From: Holophaga sp.
GTDB taxonomy: Bacteria; Acidobacteriota; Holophagae; Holophagales; Holophagaceae
Direction: 5' to 3'
Assembly (NCBI GenBank): GCA_031292735.1
Contig: JARLGP010000159.1
Location: 1-64,000 of the forward strand
Length of the DNA: 64,000 nucleotides
Shown: positions 52,199 through 61,391 of the stretch, piece after piece
How positions within the stretch are numbered: the stretch's first letter is position 1
Layout: each line of letters starts with the position of its first letter
Notes under the pieces: model-generated
What the model saw: only the letters and a program-made list of their open reading frames with translations
What the model was told of the DNA's origin: nothing
Databases searched by the model: none
Program-made: the position numbers and the translations under genes

Positions 52199-52432
52199 AT
52201 GCGGATCACATCCAAAGGACAGGTGACGATTCCCATCGACATCCGGGAAAAGGCGGGGCTGCTGCCCAACACCGAGGTGATGTTCGAGTTTGATGGTACT
52301 TCCGTACGCATCTTCCAGGCGCCGCCCTCCGGCAAGGAAAGCCGGGGCGGCCTGCTGCTCCGGCGTTTGCGGGGCAGCGCCACGGTCCAGATGACCACCG
52401 ATGAAATCATGGCCGTGACCCGCGGCCGATGA
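52199..52432 (+). CDS. vapB: VapB-type antitoxin (AbrB/SpoVT fold)
   Basis: 77 residues. The N-terminus MRITSKGQVTIPIDIREKAG is the typical swapped-hairpin AbrB DNA-binding motif. The C-terminal half (SRGGLLLRRLRGSATVQMTT) is the flexible toxin-binding tail. It should neutralise the PIN-domain RNase encoded next and repress the operon through the 16-base palindrome just upstream. Stop and the next start overlap (ATGA), the usual arrangement for VapBC pairs. Confidence 0.9.
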   Translation: MRITSKGQVTIPIDIREKAGLLPNTEVMFEFDGTSVRIFQAPPSGKESRGGLLLRRLRGSATVQMTTDEIMAVTRGR

Positions 52433-52833
52433 TTCCGCTCATGGTGGATGCCAACGTGATCCTGGATGTGGCCACCCAGGATCCCGTATGGGCCGAGCGC
52501 TCCGCCAGGGTGTTGGCCAGGGAAGCGGAGCGGGTCCCACTGGTGATCAACCCCATCATCTTCGCCGAGGTTTCCGTCGGGTTCGAACGGGTGGAGCAGC
52601 TGGAGGCGGCCCTTCCCCCCGAAATGTTCCGGAGGGAAAACCTGCCGTGGGAAGCGGCCTTCCTTGCGGGGAAATGCTTCCTCGCCTACCGGCGCAGGGG
52701 CGGAACGAAAACCTCGACCTTGCCGGACTTCTACATCGGCGCGCACGCCGCCCTGGCCGGCTACCGCCTGCTTACCCGAGATGCCGCAAGGTACCGAACC
52801 TACTTTCCGGGGCTGGACATTCTGGTGCCTTGA
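52429..52833 (+). CDS. vapC: VapC-type PIN-domain toxin
   Basis: 134 residues of a PIN-domain ribonuclease. The acidic active site is present: Asp in MVDANVILDVAT, Glu in FAEVSVGFE, Asp in LPDFYIGAHAALAG and Asp in LLTRDAARYRTYFP. VapC toxins cleave tRNA or rRNA. ATG at 52429 overlaps the antitoxin stop; a second ATG at 52441 starts directly at MVDANV and is also possible. All four acidic residues remain, so the toxin appears functional. No transposase or integrase is near. Confidence 0.92.
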   Translation: MIPLMVDANVILDVATQDPVWAERSARVLAREAERVPLVINPIIFAEVSVGFERVEQLEAALPPEMFRRENLPWEAAFLAGKCFLAYRRRGGTKTSTLPDFYIGAHAALAGYRLLTRDAARYRTYFPGLDILVP

Positions 52834-52963
52834 GCGGTTCGGCAAGAGCCCGGGAACGGCTGCGGTCGCGGCCCGAAAAACCCTCGCAGAGCCACCCCGG
52901 GCGGGCGCATAGTAGTCTGATCCGTTTCTTGAACAGACTTGCTGTCCGCTTTGGAGGCTTCGC

Positions 52964-53791
52964 ATGAGACGTTTGCCATACGCCGCTCTGGCCCTGCTGA
53001 TGGTCCCCGCATCGCTCTCGGCCGCCAAGACCAAGCGCCTTTGGGATTTCGCACCGTACAGCTTCGTCAGGCGCAGCCCCGCGGAAAAGGGCGCGCCCGC
53101 CAACAGCCAGCCGATCCAGGTGGACGGGGCGACCCTGGTGCAGGCCCTGGGCACCGTGCGGGTGGTCACCAAGGCGGGGGAAGAGCCGCTGTTCAACCCC
53201 AAGGAGATCGAGACCTTCGCCTACCCCATGGCGGAGGCCCTGGCCCTGGCCCAGCCGGGCGACGACCTGGAACTGCTGAGCACCGCCACCCGCAGCCGGA
53301 AGCTGTTCGGCTCGTCCCTGGCCGTCACCGGGCGGCTCTTCGTCCAGGACGGCAAGCTCAACCTCATCGTCCACGACGCCCGGCTGGACTTCATCTACTA
53401 CGTGTCCCTGGGGGGCGACTGGATGCCGAAATTCGATTTCGGTTCCCGCACCAAGAAGGCCGCCGACGTGGTCCTGAAGGCCCCGGGAGGCGAGGTGCGC
53501 AGGGCGGACTGGGTGGTGCTGCCCCTCGTTCCGCCGGCTCCCCAGGCGGTCAGCGCCCCGCCTGCGGCGGTGGCGCAGCGCATCCCCGCGACCCAGCCCG
53601 TTCCCGCTGCCGCGCCCGCCCCCGCGGTGCAGCCCGCCGCCTCGCTCCGGGCCGTTAGCACCGAGGAGCATCTGCGTGAGCTCAAGCGCTTCCGGGAACA
53701 GGGCCTGATCACCGAAGAGGAATATGCCAAGGAGAAGCAGGACCTGCTCAAGGCGTTCAGCAACGACCTGGGCGGCGGCGCGGCCAAGTAG
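52964..53791 (+). CDS. Secreted SHOCT-domain protein
   Basis: 275 residues with a signal peptide (MRRLPYAALALLMVPASLSA). The central part (about 45-190) is a strand-rich domain of unknown type. A Pro/Ala-rich linker (about 190-230) leads to a C-terminal SHOCT motif, LRELKRFREQGLITEEEYAKEK, residues about 240-265. SHOCT helices usually act in oligomerisation. It is followed after 15 bases by a strong hairpin terminator and faces the livM gene. Function unknown. Confidence 0.72.
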   Translation: MRRLPYAALALLMVPASLSAAKTKRLWDFAPYSFVRRSPAEKGAPANSQPIQVDGATLVQALGTVRVVTKAGEEPLFNPKEIETFAYPMAEALALAQPGDDLELLSTATRSRKLFGSSLAVTGRLFVQDGKLNLIVHDARLDFIYYVSLGGDWMPKFDFGSRTKKAADVVLKAPGGEVRRADWVVLPLVPPAPQAVSAPPAAVAQRIPATQPVPAAAPAPAVQPAASLRAVSTEEHLRELKRFREQGLITEEEYAKEKQDLLKAFSNDLGGGAAK

Positions 53792-53806
53792 CCGCCTGAA
53801 TCCGAA

Positions 53807-53830
53807 CGAGGCGCCCGCGGGGGCGCCTCG
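53807..53830. terminator. Bidirectional rho-independent terminator
   Basis: CGAGGCGCCC (53807-53816) pairs perfectly with GGGCGCCTCG (53821-53830) over a GCGG loop, followed by TCGTCTT. It lies between two convergent genes (SHOCT protein and livM) and can serve both. Confidence 0.8.
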
Positions 53831-53853
53831 TCGTCTTCCGGCGGATCCTTCGT

Positions 53854-54927
53854 TCAGGCCGCGCGTCTCCTCCCGCCCCGCAGCTTGCCGACGATCCCGG
53901 CCGGGAACCGGTAGATGCTCAGGATGAACAGCAGCCCCAGCCACAACAGCCAGCGGTCCGGATTCAGCACGTCCCGCAGCACGGGCACCCCCGAGGAGGC
54001 GTGTCCCACCAGCTTGAGCAGGTCCTGCAGGTAGTTCTGGGCGATGAGGAACAGGGTGGCGCCCACCACCGCGCCGTACATGGTGCCCATGCCGCCGATC
54101 ACCACCATGAGCAGGATGTCGATCATGATCTCGAAGGCCAGCGAGGTGTCGGGCCCGTTGTAGCGCAGCCACAGGGCCAGCATGGCGCCCGCCAGGGTGG
54201 CGAACACGGCCGACAGCACATTGGAGGAGGTGCGGTACATGACGGTCCGGTAGCCCAGCGCCTCGGCCCGGAACGGGTTCTCCCGGATCGCCTGCAGCAC
54301 CCGGCCGAAGGGCGAGTTGACGATCCGCAGCATGAGCAGGAACAGCACCAGGGCCACCACCACCAGCAGGTAGTAGGAGACCAGCTTGCCGTCCAGGGAC
54401 ACCCCCAGGAACGGATGCTCGGAGAGGGAAAAGGTCGGCGACAGCACGTGGGGCACGCTGAAGCTCAGGCCGTCCTCGCCGCCGGTGAAGGCGGACAGCT
54501 GCGAGGCCAGCGTCTGGAATGCGGTGGCCACCGCCAGGGTGATCATGGCGTAGAAGATCGCCTTCACCCGCAGGCTGAACAGGCCGATCAGCAGGGACAG
54601 CACCAGCGAGACCACCAGCGCCCCGGTCACCCCCACCCCCACCGCCGGCCAGGTGGGCCCCATGCCGTTGAGGGCGATGGCCACCCCGTAGGCGCCGATG
54701 CCGAAGAACATGGTGTGGGCGAAGGAGACGATGCCGGTGTAGCCCAGCAGCAGGTCGAAGCTGGCCACCAGCACGATGAAGATGCAGATCTTGGCGGCCA
54801 CGTTGATGGCCTTGGCCCCGGGGAAGATGAAGGGCGCGAACGCCAGCCCCAGCGCGATGACGACCAGCAGCACCATCAGCACGCGGCTGCGCGGCAGATC
54901 GCCGGAGAGGACCCCATGGAACATCAT
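53854..54927 (-). CDS. livM: Branched-chain amino acid-type ABC transporter permease LivM
   Basis: 357 residues with about nine membrane helices. Family blocks are NVAAKICIFIVLVASFDLLL, GYTGIVSFAHTMFFGIGAYG, LRVKAIFYAMITLAVATAF, FGRVLQAIRENPFRAEALGY (the EAA-like loop that contacts the ATPases) and VVIGGMGTMYGAVVGATLF. It is an inner-membrane component of a HAAT importer, working with LivH. ATG at 54927 overlaps the livH stop by four bases. Last gene of the importer operon; the bidirectional terminator follows. Confidence 0.92.
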   Translation of the reverse strand: MMFHGVLSGDLPRSRVLMVLLVVIALGLAFAPFIFPGAKAINVAAKICIFIVLVASFDLLLGYTGIVSFAHTMFFGIGAYGVAIALNGMGPTWPAVGVGVTGALVVSLVLSLLIGLFSLRVKAIFYAMITLAVATAFQTLASQLSAFTGGEDGLSFSVPHVLSPTFSLSEHPFLGVSLDGKLVSYYLLVVVALVLFLLMLRIVNSPFGRVLQAIRENPFRAEALGYRTVMYRTSSNVLSAVFATLAGAMLALWLRYNGPDTSLAFEIMIDILLMVVIGGMGTMYGAVVGATLFLIAQNYLQDLLKLVGHASSGVPVLRDVLNPDRWLLWLGLLFILSIYRFPAGIVGKLRGGRRRAA

Positions 54928-55949
54928 CGCTTCACCACCGGATAAAGGCCCTGGGGTCGCCACAACAGGACGATCACCATCAGGAGGATGTCTGAGAACA
55001 GCGCCACCTTGGGCGCCAGGAAACCAGCGTAGTTGGCCACCAGGCCCACCAGCAGCGCGCCGATGAAGCAGCCGCCCACCGAACCCAGGCCGCCGATGAT
55101 GATGACGATGAACAGCAGCACGTTCACCTCGCCGCCGATCTCCGGGGTCACGGTCTGCTGGTAGAGGCCCCACATGACGCCGCCCAGGCCCGCCAGGGCC
55201 GAACCGGCCACGAACACGCCCAGGAACAGCCTGCGGACGCGGTAGCCCAGGCTTTCCACCATCTCCCGGTCCTGCACGCCGGCCCGGATCAGCAGGCCGA
55301 CCTTGGTGCGGCTGAGCACCCAGAACATGGCCGCGAACACCAGCAGGCCGAGCAGCACCACGATCAGCCGGTACTTCTCCACCGCCGCGTCGCCGCCCAG
55401 CAGGAAGGAGCCGTGCAGCGCGCCCGGCAGCGGCAGCGGGATAGCCTGCGGGCCCCAGAACACCTTGATCAGTTCCTGGCCCACGATCATGCCGCCCATG
55501 GTGATCATGATCTGCTTCAGGGGATTGCCGTAGACGGGCCGGATGATCAGGCGCTCGAAGACCAGGCCCAGCAGCCCGGCCAGGGCCATGGCCACCAGCA
55601 TGGTGGGCACCACCGTCATCAGGTTGAGGGCCAGGCTTTCGCTGGCCGTCCAGGTGGGCATCAGGCCCAGCATCGTGGTGGCCAGGAAGGCGCCGAGGGT
55701 GATGAAGATGCCGTGGCCGAAGTTGAGCACGTCCATCAGGCCGAACACCAGGGTGAGCCCCGAAGCCATGATGAAAATGATCATGCCCATGGCCAGCCCG
55801 GCGAAGGTGAGCGTGACCCAGGTGGAGAACGAAGCGACCAGCGGCAGCGCCGCCAGCGCCAGCACCGGCAGCAGCACCAGGGGCACCCGGTCAAGCTTCA
55901 CCGTCGGCAGCTTGTCCAAAGCCGGAGCCGTTGGGGTGGAAGAACTCAT
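54924..55949 (-). CDS. livH: Branched-chain amino acid-type ABC transporter permease LivH
   Basis: 341 residues, about eight membrane helices. Typical LivH blocks: FIMASGLTLVFGLMDVLNFG, HGIFITLGAFLATTM, RAGVQDREMVESLGYRV (coupling loop) and VIIIGGLGSVGGCFIGALLV. ATG at 55949 is chosen because AAGGAG lies six bases upstream; a GTG at 55955 would add two residues. The N-terminus carries a 20-residue hydrophilic leader before the first helix. It pairs with LivM and the ATPases LivG and LivF encoded around it. Confidence 0.92.
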   Translation of the reverse strand: MSSSTPTAPALDKLPTVKLDRVPLVLLPVLALAALPLVASFSTWVTLTFAGLAMGMIIFIMASGLTLVFGLMDVLNFGHGIFITLGAFLATTMLGLMPTWTASESLALNLMTVVPTMLVAMALAGLLGLVFERLIIRPVYGNPLKQIMITMGGMIVGQELIKVFWGPQAIPLPLPGALHGSFLLGGDAAVEKYRLIVVLLGLLVFAAMFWVLSRTKVGLLIRAGVQDREMVESLGYRVRRLFLGVFVAGSALAGLGGVMWGLYQQTVTPEIGGEVNVLLFIVIIIGGLGSVGGCFIGALLVGLVANYAGFLAPKVALFSDILLMVIVLLWRPQGLYPVVKR

Positions 55950-55962
55950 CTGCACTCCTTCA

Positions 55963-56700
55963 TCATTGATGGCTCGCCAGGGACAGGCCCAGCAGATGCT
56001 GCTGCAGGCTTTCGTCCCCGGCCAGCGCGGCCATGGTTCCCGCGTGCACGATCCGCCCGCCGTCCATCACGGCCACGCGGTCGCCCAGCTGGCGCGCGAA
56101 ATTGAAATTCTGCTCCACCAGCAGAATGGTGGTGTCGGTCTGCTTGAGTTCCCGGAACGCCTCGAGCATGTTGAGGATGATGGCCGGCGCCAGGCCCTTG
56201 CTGGGCTCGTCCACCAGCAGCAGGGCGCGCGGCTCGATGATCGCCCGGGCCACCGCCAGCATCTGCTTCTGCCCGCCGGAAAGCAGGCCCGCGGGATGCT
56301 GCCAGAAGCGCTTCAGCGCGGGGAACAGGCCGAACATCCAGTCCAGCCGCTTGGCATCGATGCCCCGGGCGTCCTTGGCGCTGCGTGCCGCCAGGACCAT
56401 GTTCTCGCACACGGTGAGATCGGAAAACACGCCCATGTTCTCGGGCACGTAGGCGATGCCCCGCTGGGCGATCTCCGGCGTGGGGTGCGAGCCGATGTCC
56501 TCGCCCTGGAACTGCACGCTGCCCTGGGAGGTGCGCCACAGGCCCATGATGGTGCGCAGGGTGGTGGTCTTGCCGGCGCCGTTGCGGCCCAGCAGCACGG
56601 TCATCTCGCCGCGCGCCACCGTCAGGTCGACGCCGTGCAGGATGTGGTAGGCGCCGATGTGGGTGTGCACGCCTTCAAGCTTCAGCAGGGGCGCGTTCAT
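55963..56700 (-). CDS. livF: ABC transporter ATPase LivF
   Basis: 245 residues. ABC motifs: Walker A GRNGAGKTTTLRTIMGL, signature LSGGQKQMLAVARA, Walker B LLLVDEPSKGLAP and LVEQNFNFA. The run AYVPENMGVFSDLTVCENM is diagnostic for LivF (IAYVPExRxIFPxLTVxENL). It energises the importer with LivG. Its ATG overlaps the livG stop (ATGA), and livH starts 13 bases after its stop. Confidence 0.93.
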   Translation of the reverse strand: MNAPLLKLEGVHTHIGAYHILHGVDLTVARGEMTVLLGRNGAGKTTTLRTIMGLWRTSQGSVQFQGEDIGSHPTPEIAQRGIAYVPENMGVFSDLTVCENMVLAARSAKDARGIDAKRLDWMFGLFPALKRFWQHPAGLLSGGQKQMLAVARAIIEPRALLLVDEPSKGLAPAIILNMLEAFRELKQTDTTILLVEQNFNFARQLGDRVAVMDGGRIVHAGTMAALAGDESLQQHLLGLSLASHQ

Positions 56701-57455
56701 TTCTTCACCTCGACACCGAGATAGGCTTCCTGCACGATGGGTGAGGCGATCACCGCGGCCGGTTCGCCGTCGGCCACGAGGGCCCCGTTGTGCAGCACGA
56801 CGATGCGGTCCGCCAGTTCCCGGACCACGTCCATCTTGTGTTCCACCAGAAGGATGGTCTTGTCCGTGCGGGTCTTCAGGGCACGGATCAGGTCGAGGAT
56901 CACCGGCACCTCGTCCACGCTCATGCCGGCGGTGGGTTCGTCGAACATGAACACGTCCGGCTCCAGCGCCACCAGGATGCCCACTTCCAGCTTGCGCTGG
57001 TCGCCGTGGGGCAGGGCGGCGGCGGCGGTGTCCCGCTTGGCGGTGAGCGCCAGCAGTTCCAGCACCTCTTCGGCCCGGGTGATCAGTTCGCGGTGGCTGT
57101 TCCAGATGCTCCATAGGTTGTGGCCCAGGCCGGCCCGGGACTGCACCGCCAGGCGGATGTTCTCCAGCACGCTCAGGTTCGGGAACAGGTTGGTGAGCTG
57201 GAACGCCCGGCCGATGCCGAGGTGGCTTCGCTGGGGCGCGGTGCAGTGGCTGATGTCCTCCCCGCGCAGGAGAACGTGCCCCGAACTGGGCCGGAGCTGC
57301 CCGGAAATCAGGTTGAAGTAGGTGGTCTTGCCCGCGCCGTTGGGGCCGACGATGGCGGTCAGCGTGCCCGGAGCGAAGCCGCAGGACACGGCGTTCACGG
57401 CCACGTGGCCGCCGAAGCGGATGGTCAGTTCTTGGGTTTCAAGGGCGAATGTCAT
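56697..57455 (-). CDS. livG: ABC transporter ATPase LivG
   Basis: 252 residues. Walker A GPNGAGKTTYFNLISG, Q-loop GRAFQLTNLFPNLSV, Walker B VFMFDEPTAGMSVDE and the H-loop LVEHKMDVV identify LivG. The ABC signature reads LPHGDQRKLEVG instead of LSYGEQRxLEIA, a common type of variation in this subfamily. It starts 78 bases after the livK stop; a very strong 14-base-pair hairpin lies in that gap and probably lowers expression of the membrane and ATPase genes relative to the binding protein. Confidence 0.92.
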   Translation of the reverse strand: MTFALETQELTIRFGGHVAVNAVSCGFAPGTLTAIVGPNGAGKTTYFNLISGQLRPSSGHVLLRGEDISHCTAPQRSHLGIGRAFQLTNLFPNLSVLENIRLAVQSRAGLGHNLWSIWNSHRELITRAEEVLELLALTAKRDTAAAALPHGDQRKLEVGILVALEPDVFMFDEPTAGMSVDEVPVILDLIRALKTRTDKTILLVEHKMDVVRELADRIVVLHNGALVADGEPAAVIASPIVQEAYLGVEVKK

Positions 57456-57493
57456 TGCTGCTCATGGGAGATGGACGTTCAGGGGTGCAGGTC

Positions 57494-57525
57494 GGAACCG
57501 GCCGGGTGGGAACCCGGCCGGTTCC
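57494..57525 (-). terminator. Intercistronic hairpin between livK and livG
   Basis: GGAACCGGCCGGGT (57494-57507) and ACCCGGCCGGTTCC (57512-57525) form a perfect 14-pair stem with a four-base loop, nine bases after the livK stop. No T-run follows on the minus strand. It resembles stability or partial-termination hairpins behind binding-protein genes. Confidence 0.7.
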
Positions 57526-57533
57526 AGCCAGCT

Positions 57534-58718
57534 TCAGCGTTTATTGAGAATCGGGATGTTCATGTCCGAGATCTTGATTTCGCTCACCAGCTCGGGGATG
57601 GCCCAGGCGACCTTGGGGTCGACCTTGATCTTGAAGTGGTACATCACCTGGAGCGCCTGATGGTCCTCCTTGCGGAAGATCATCTTGCCTTTGGGCGTTT
57701 CAAATGACATGCCCTCCATGGTCGAGATCAGCTTTTCGGTCGAGGTGTTGCCGCCGGTCTTCTTCAGCGCCTCCACGATGGCCAGTCCAGCCGACATGCC
57801 GCCCGCGGTGAAGAAGTCGGGCGGCACCTTGTACTCCTTGAAGTGCTCTGCAACGAACCACTTGTTGATCGGGTTTTTGGGAATCTCGTAGTAATAGTAG
57901 GCGGAACCCTCCATGCCGGGGAAGGGCTTGTACGCCACCAGCGCCGGAAGGATGTTGCCGCCGGTGGAAATCTCGATGCCGTACCGCTTGGGGTTCAGGT
58001 CGGCGATCTTGAACGGGTTGCCGCCGCCGGCCCAGTTGATGAAGATGACCTTGCGTCCGGGCAGGTTCTTGAGGGAATCGAACAGGCGCTGGGCGCCGGC
58101 CGTGAAATCAGTGGTGGCCACCGGCAGGTATTCCTCGTGCACCAGCTTGGCGTGCTTGAGCGCGCCCTTGAAGGCCTTGACGAAGTCGCGGCCGAAGGCG
58201 TAGTCCTGGGCCAGGGTCGCCACCGAAACCCCGTTCTGGTCCAGGGCGACCGCGTTGGAGATCGCGTCCTGGGACGAATTGCGGCCGGTGCGGAAGATGT
58301 AGCGGTTCCACTTGTCCCCGGTGATGGAATCGGCCACGGCCGGCTCCACCACCAGGATCTTCTTGTACTCCTGGGCCACCGGCAGCATGGCCAGGGCCAC
58401 GCCGGAGCTGGTGGCGCCCACCGCGATGTCGGCATGATCGTCGGCGAAGGCGGAGGCGAGCAGGGACTTGCCCACATCCGGCTTGCCCTGGTCGTCCTTT
58501 TCGATCACCACCAGCTTGTGTCCGTTGATGGCCATGGTGCCCTTGGTGCCGTAGTTCAGGCCCATGATCAGGCCGATCTGGGTCTGCTTGGCATAGGCTT
58601 CCAGCGGGCCCGTCTTGTCATACACGTGGGCGATCTTGATGTCCTGGGCCAGGGCTGCGCCCGCGCACAAGGCCATGGCCACGGCCAAGCCTGCAAGGGC
58701 CCTTCGTTTGATGTTCAT
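57534..58718 (-). CDS. ABC transporter substrate-binding protein (LivK-type)
   Basis: 394 residues with a clear signal peptide (RALAGLAVAMALCAGAALAQ). The mature protein is a two-lobed periplasmic binding protein of the amino-acid/amide type: IKIAHVYDKTGPLEAYAKQT, GLIMGLNYGTKGTMAINGHK, ADIAVGATSSGVALAMLPVA, and LAQDYAFGRDFVKAFKGAL. Ligands of this family include branched-chain amino acids, urea, amides and aromatic or short-chain carboxylates. The adjacent porin and KAS/CoA-transferase genes favour a carboxylate, but this is inference. AAGGAGGG precedes ATG. Confidence 0.9.
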   Translation of the reverse strand: MNIKRRALAGLAVAMALCAGAALAQDIKIAHVYDKTGPLEAYAKQTQIGLIMGLNYGTKGTMAINGHKLVVIEKDDQGKPDVGKSLLASAFADDHADIAVGATSSGVALAMLPVAQEYKKILVVEPAVADSITGDKWNRYIFRTGRNSSQDAISNAVALDQNGVSVATLAQDYAFGRDFVKAFKGALKHAKLVHEEYLPVATTDFTAGAQRLFDSLKNLPGRKVIFINWAGGGNPFKIADLNPKRYGIEISTGGNILPALVAYKPFPGMEGSAYYYYEIPKNPINKWFVAEHFKEYKVPPDFFTAGGMSAGLAIVEALKKTGGNTSTEKLISTMEGMSFETPKGKMIFRKEDHQALQVMYHFKIKVDPKVAWAIPELVSEIKISDMNIPILNKR

Positions 58719-58766
58719 GTTCCCTCCTTGGGTTCTGTTGCGCCGTGCCTTGATCCATGCGGAAGG

Positions 58767-60041
58767 CTAGAACCAGTAGTTGAAATCGATGCCGATCTGG
58801 TGGAAATTCTCGCCGGTGTTGTTGCCGGTGGGACCGAAGGTGGTGTTGGCAAGGAACGGAGCGTAGTGCGCGTTGGACTGGTTGACGATGCCGGTGAAGT
58901 AGACGCCGGCGAAGGCCCGCTTGGTGAGGGCGTAGTCGTAGCCGAGGTTCAATTGGGAAGCGCCGGTGTTGGAGACGGAAGAGACATTGCCGGCCTTGGC
59001 GTAGGTGGCGTAGACGGCGTGGTCGCCGAAACTGTAGGAGATCGGCACCAGGAACACGCTCCGCCGGGCGGAATGGTTGACGACTGAGGCGTTGTTGTTC
59101 TGGTTGACGCCATTGTCGTAGGAAGTGTTGTCGAACACCACGCCGACTTTGAACTTGGAGTCGAAGGTGTAGGACACGCCCAGGCGGATGGCCTGCATGT
59201 CGAGGGGGCCGGAGGTGGCGGTGGAGGTGTAGGTGCCGCCCTGGACCTGCTTGTTCTCGTAGCTCAACGAAGCGTCGATGGGGCCCTTGTCGTAGAGGCC
59301 GCGGAAGTACCAGGTGCCGCCCGACTCGTAGTTCCTGGCATAGCCGGCCGTTCCGGGAGCCACGTAGCGGTTCTCGTCGCCGTCGGGGTTCTTTGTGTAG
59401 GCCAGGGAGGCCTTGAAGCCGTTGAAGGCGACGGAATCGAAGCGCAGCACGTTCTGGCTGCGGGTGTTGCCGTTGGTGTAGGAATTGGTGACGGTGCCGC
59501 CCTTGTAGACGATGGGCACCGAATCCAGCATGTTGAAGGTTCCAAGGCCGTTGTCGTCCCAGATCCGGTAGCCTTCCCCGGGGGCCGGCATGCCCAGGTA
59601 GGGCATGGAGATGGTGTCGGTGTAGTACAGGGTTGACTTGCCGAATACCAGGGAACCCCAGGGGCTGGCGATGCCGCCCCAGGTGTCGCCATCCGCCCAG
59701 CCGGCGTAGTTGCCGGTGCCGGCGCCGCCGGGTGCGATCGGGGTGCTGGGCCGCACATCGGCCTGGAAGCGGCTTTCAACCCGGAAGATCACCCGCCAGC
59801 CGTCGGTGATCTTGGAGGTGCTGGAAATGACCAGACGGGAGGTGTTGTCGTCCAGCCGCTGCTCGGCCTTGGCCCCGGTGTGGGCGGCCCTGGTGTTGGT
59901 GATCTGGCTGTCCTTGGCGCCGACGGCCAGCAGGCCCGAGATGGTGATGTCGGTGGCGCCCGTGACGTTGATGGCGGTCTGGGCAGGCAGGGTCGTGGCA
60001 ACGACCGTGGCGGCGGCGACGATTGCGAACGAGATCTTCAT
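58767..60041 (-). CDS. Outer-membrane porin
   Basis: 424 residues with a signal peptide (MKISFAIVAAATVVATTLPAQ). The mature protein alternates polar and aromatic residues as in a general 16-strand porin (GWRVIFRVESRFQAD, GSLVFGKSTLYYTDT, FKASLAYTKNPDGDENRY) and ends in the C-terminal Phe signature DFNYWF needed for barrel assembly. It probably admits the substrate captured by the Liv-type binding protein encoded 48 bases downstream. AAGGAG precedes ATG at 60041; longer upstream reading was discarded. It follows the KAS III-like gene after 145 bases. Confidence 0.9.
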   Translation of the reverse strand: MKISFAIVAAATVVATTLPAQTAINVTGATDITISGLLAVGAKDSQITNTRAAHTGAKAEQRLDDNTSRLVISSTSKITDGWRVIFRVESRFQADVRPSTPIAPGGAGTGNYAGWADGDTWGGIASPWGSLVFGKSTLYYTDTISMPYLGMPAPGEGYRIWDDNGLGTFNMLDSVPIVYKGGTVTNSYTNGNTRSQNVLRFDSVAFNGFKASLAYTKNPDGDENRYVAPGTAGYARNYESGGTWYFRGLYDKGPIDASLSYENKQVQGGTYTSTATSGPLDMQAIRLGVSYTFDSKFKVGVVFDNTSYDNGVNQNNNASVVNHSARRSVFLVPISYSFGDHAVYATYAKAGNVSSVSNTGASQLNLGYDYALTKRAFAGVYFTGIVNQSNAHYAPFLANTTFGPTGNNTGENFHQIGIDFNYWF

Positions 60042-60156
60042 TGAGGCTCCTTTCAAAGCGGTTTGGACGGGGTCGTGGTGGACCCGCAATCCGTGGGAGG
60101 GGAGAACTGCCTTTGTTTCCGTGTCCAGGCCGGGTGGCCCTTCTGAGAAATGCAAT

Positions 60157-60185
60157 CCGGCGGCGTCGGACCGCGCTACCGCCGG
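60157..60185 (-). terminator. Hairpin between KAS III-like gene and porin
   Basis: CCGGCGG (60157-60163) pairs with CCGCCGG (60179-60185) over a 15-base loop, beginning just past the KAS III-like stop codon on the minus strand. There is no T-run. It may cause partial termination or mark an RNA end. Confidence 0.35.
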
Positions 60186-60186
60186 G

Positions 60187-61182
<996 letters not shown>

Positions 61183-61391
61183 TTCTCCTCCTGCATCACC
61201 TTCGGGTTCCTGACGACGGCAATGACGGCCCCCTACTTGCTAGGCAAGGGCCTGGACGTTGAGAAGATCACTAAAAAAACGAACAATTGGTTTGTTTTGA
61301 ATTGAGCATGATCCATTTCGCTTGTCAAGGTCCAAAGGAAGAAGCTCGGCGTTGCCATAAGTTCCACGTTCGTAATTATTAAACGGGTGGC

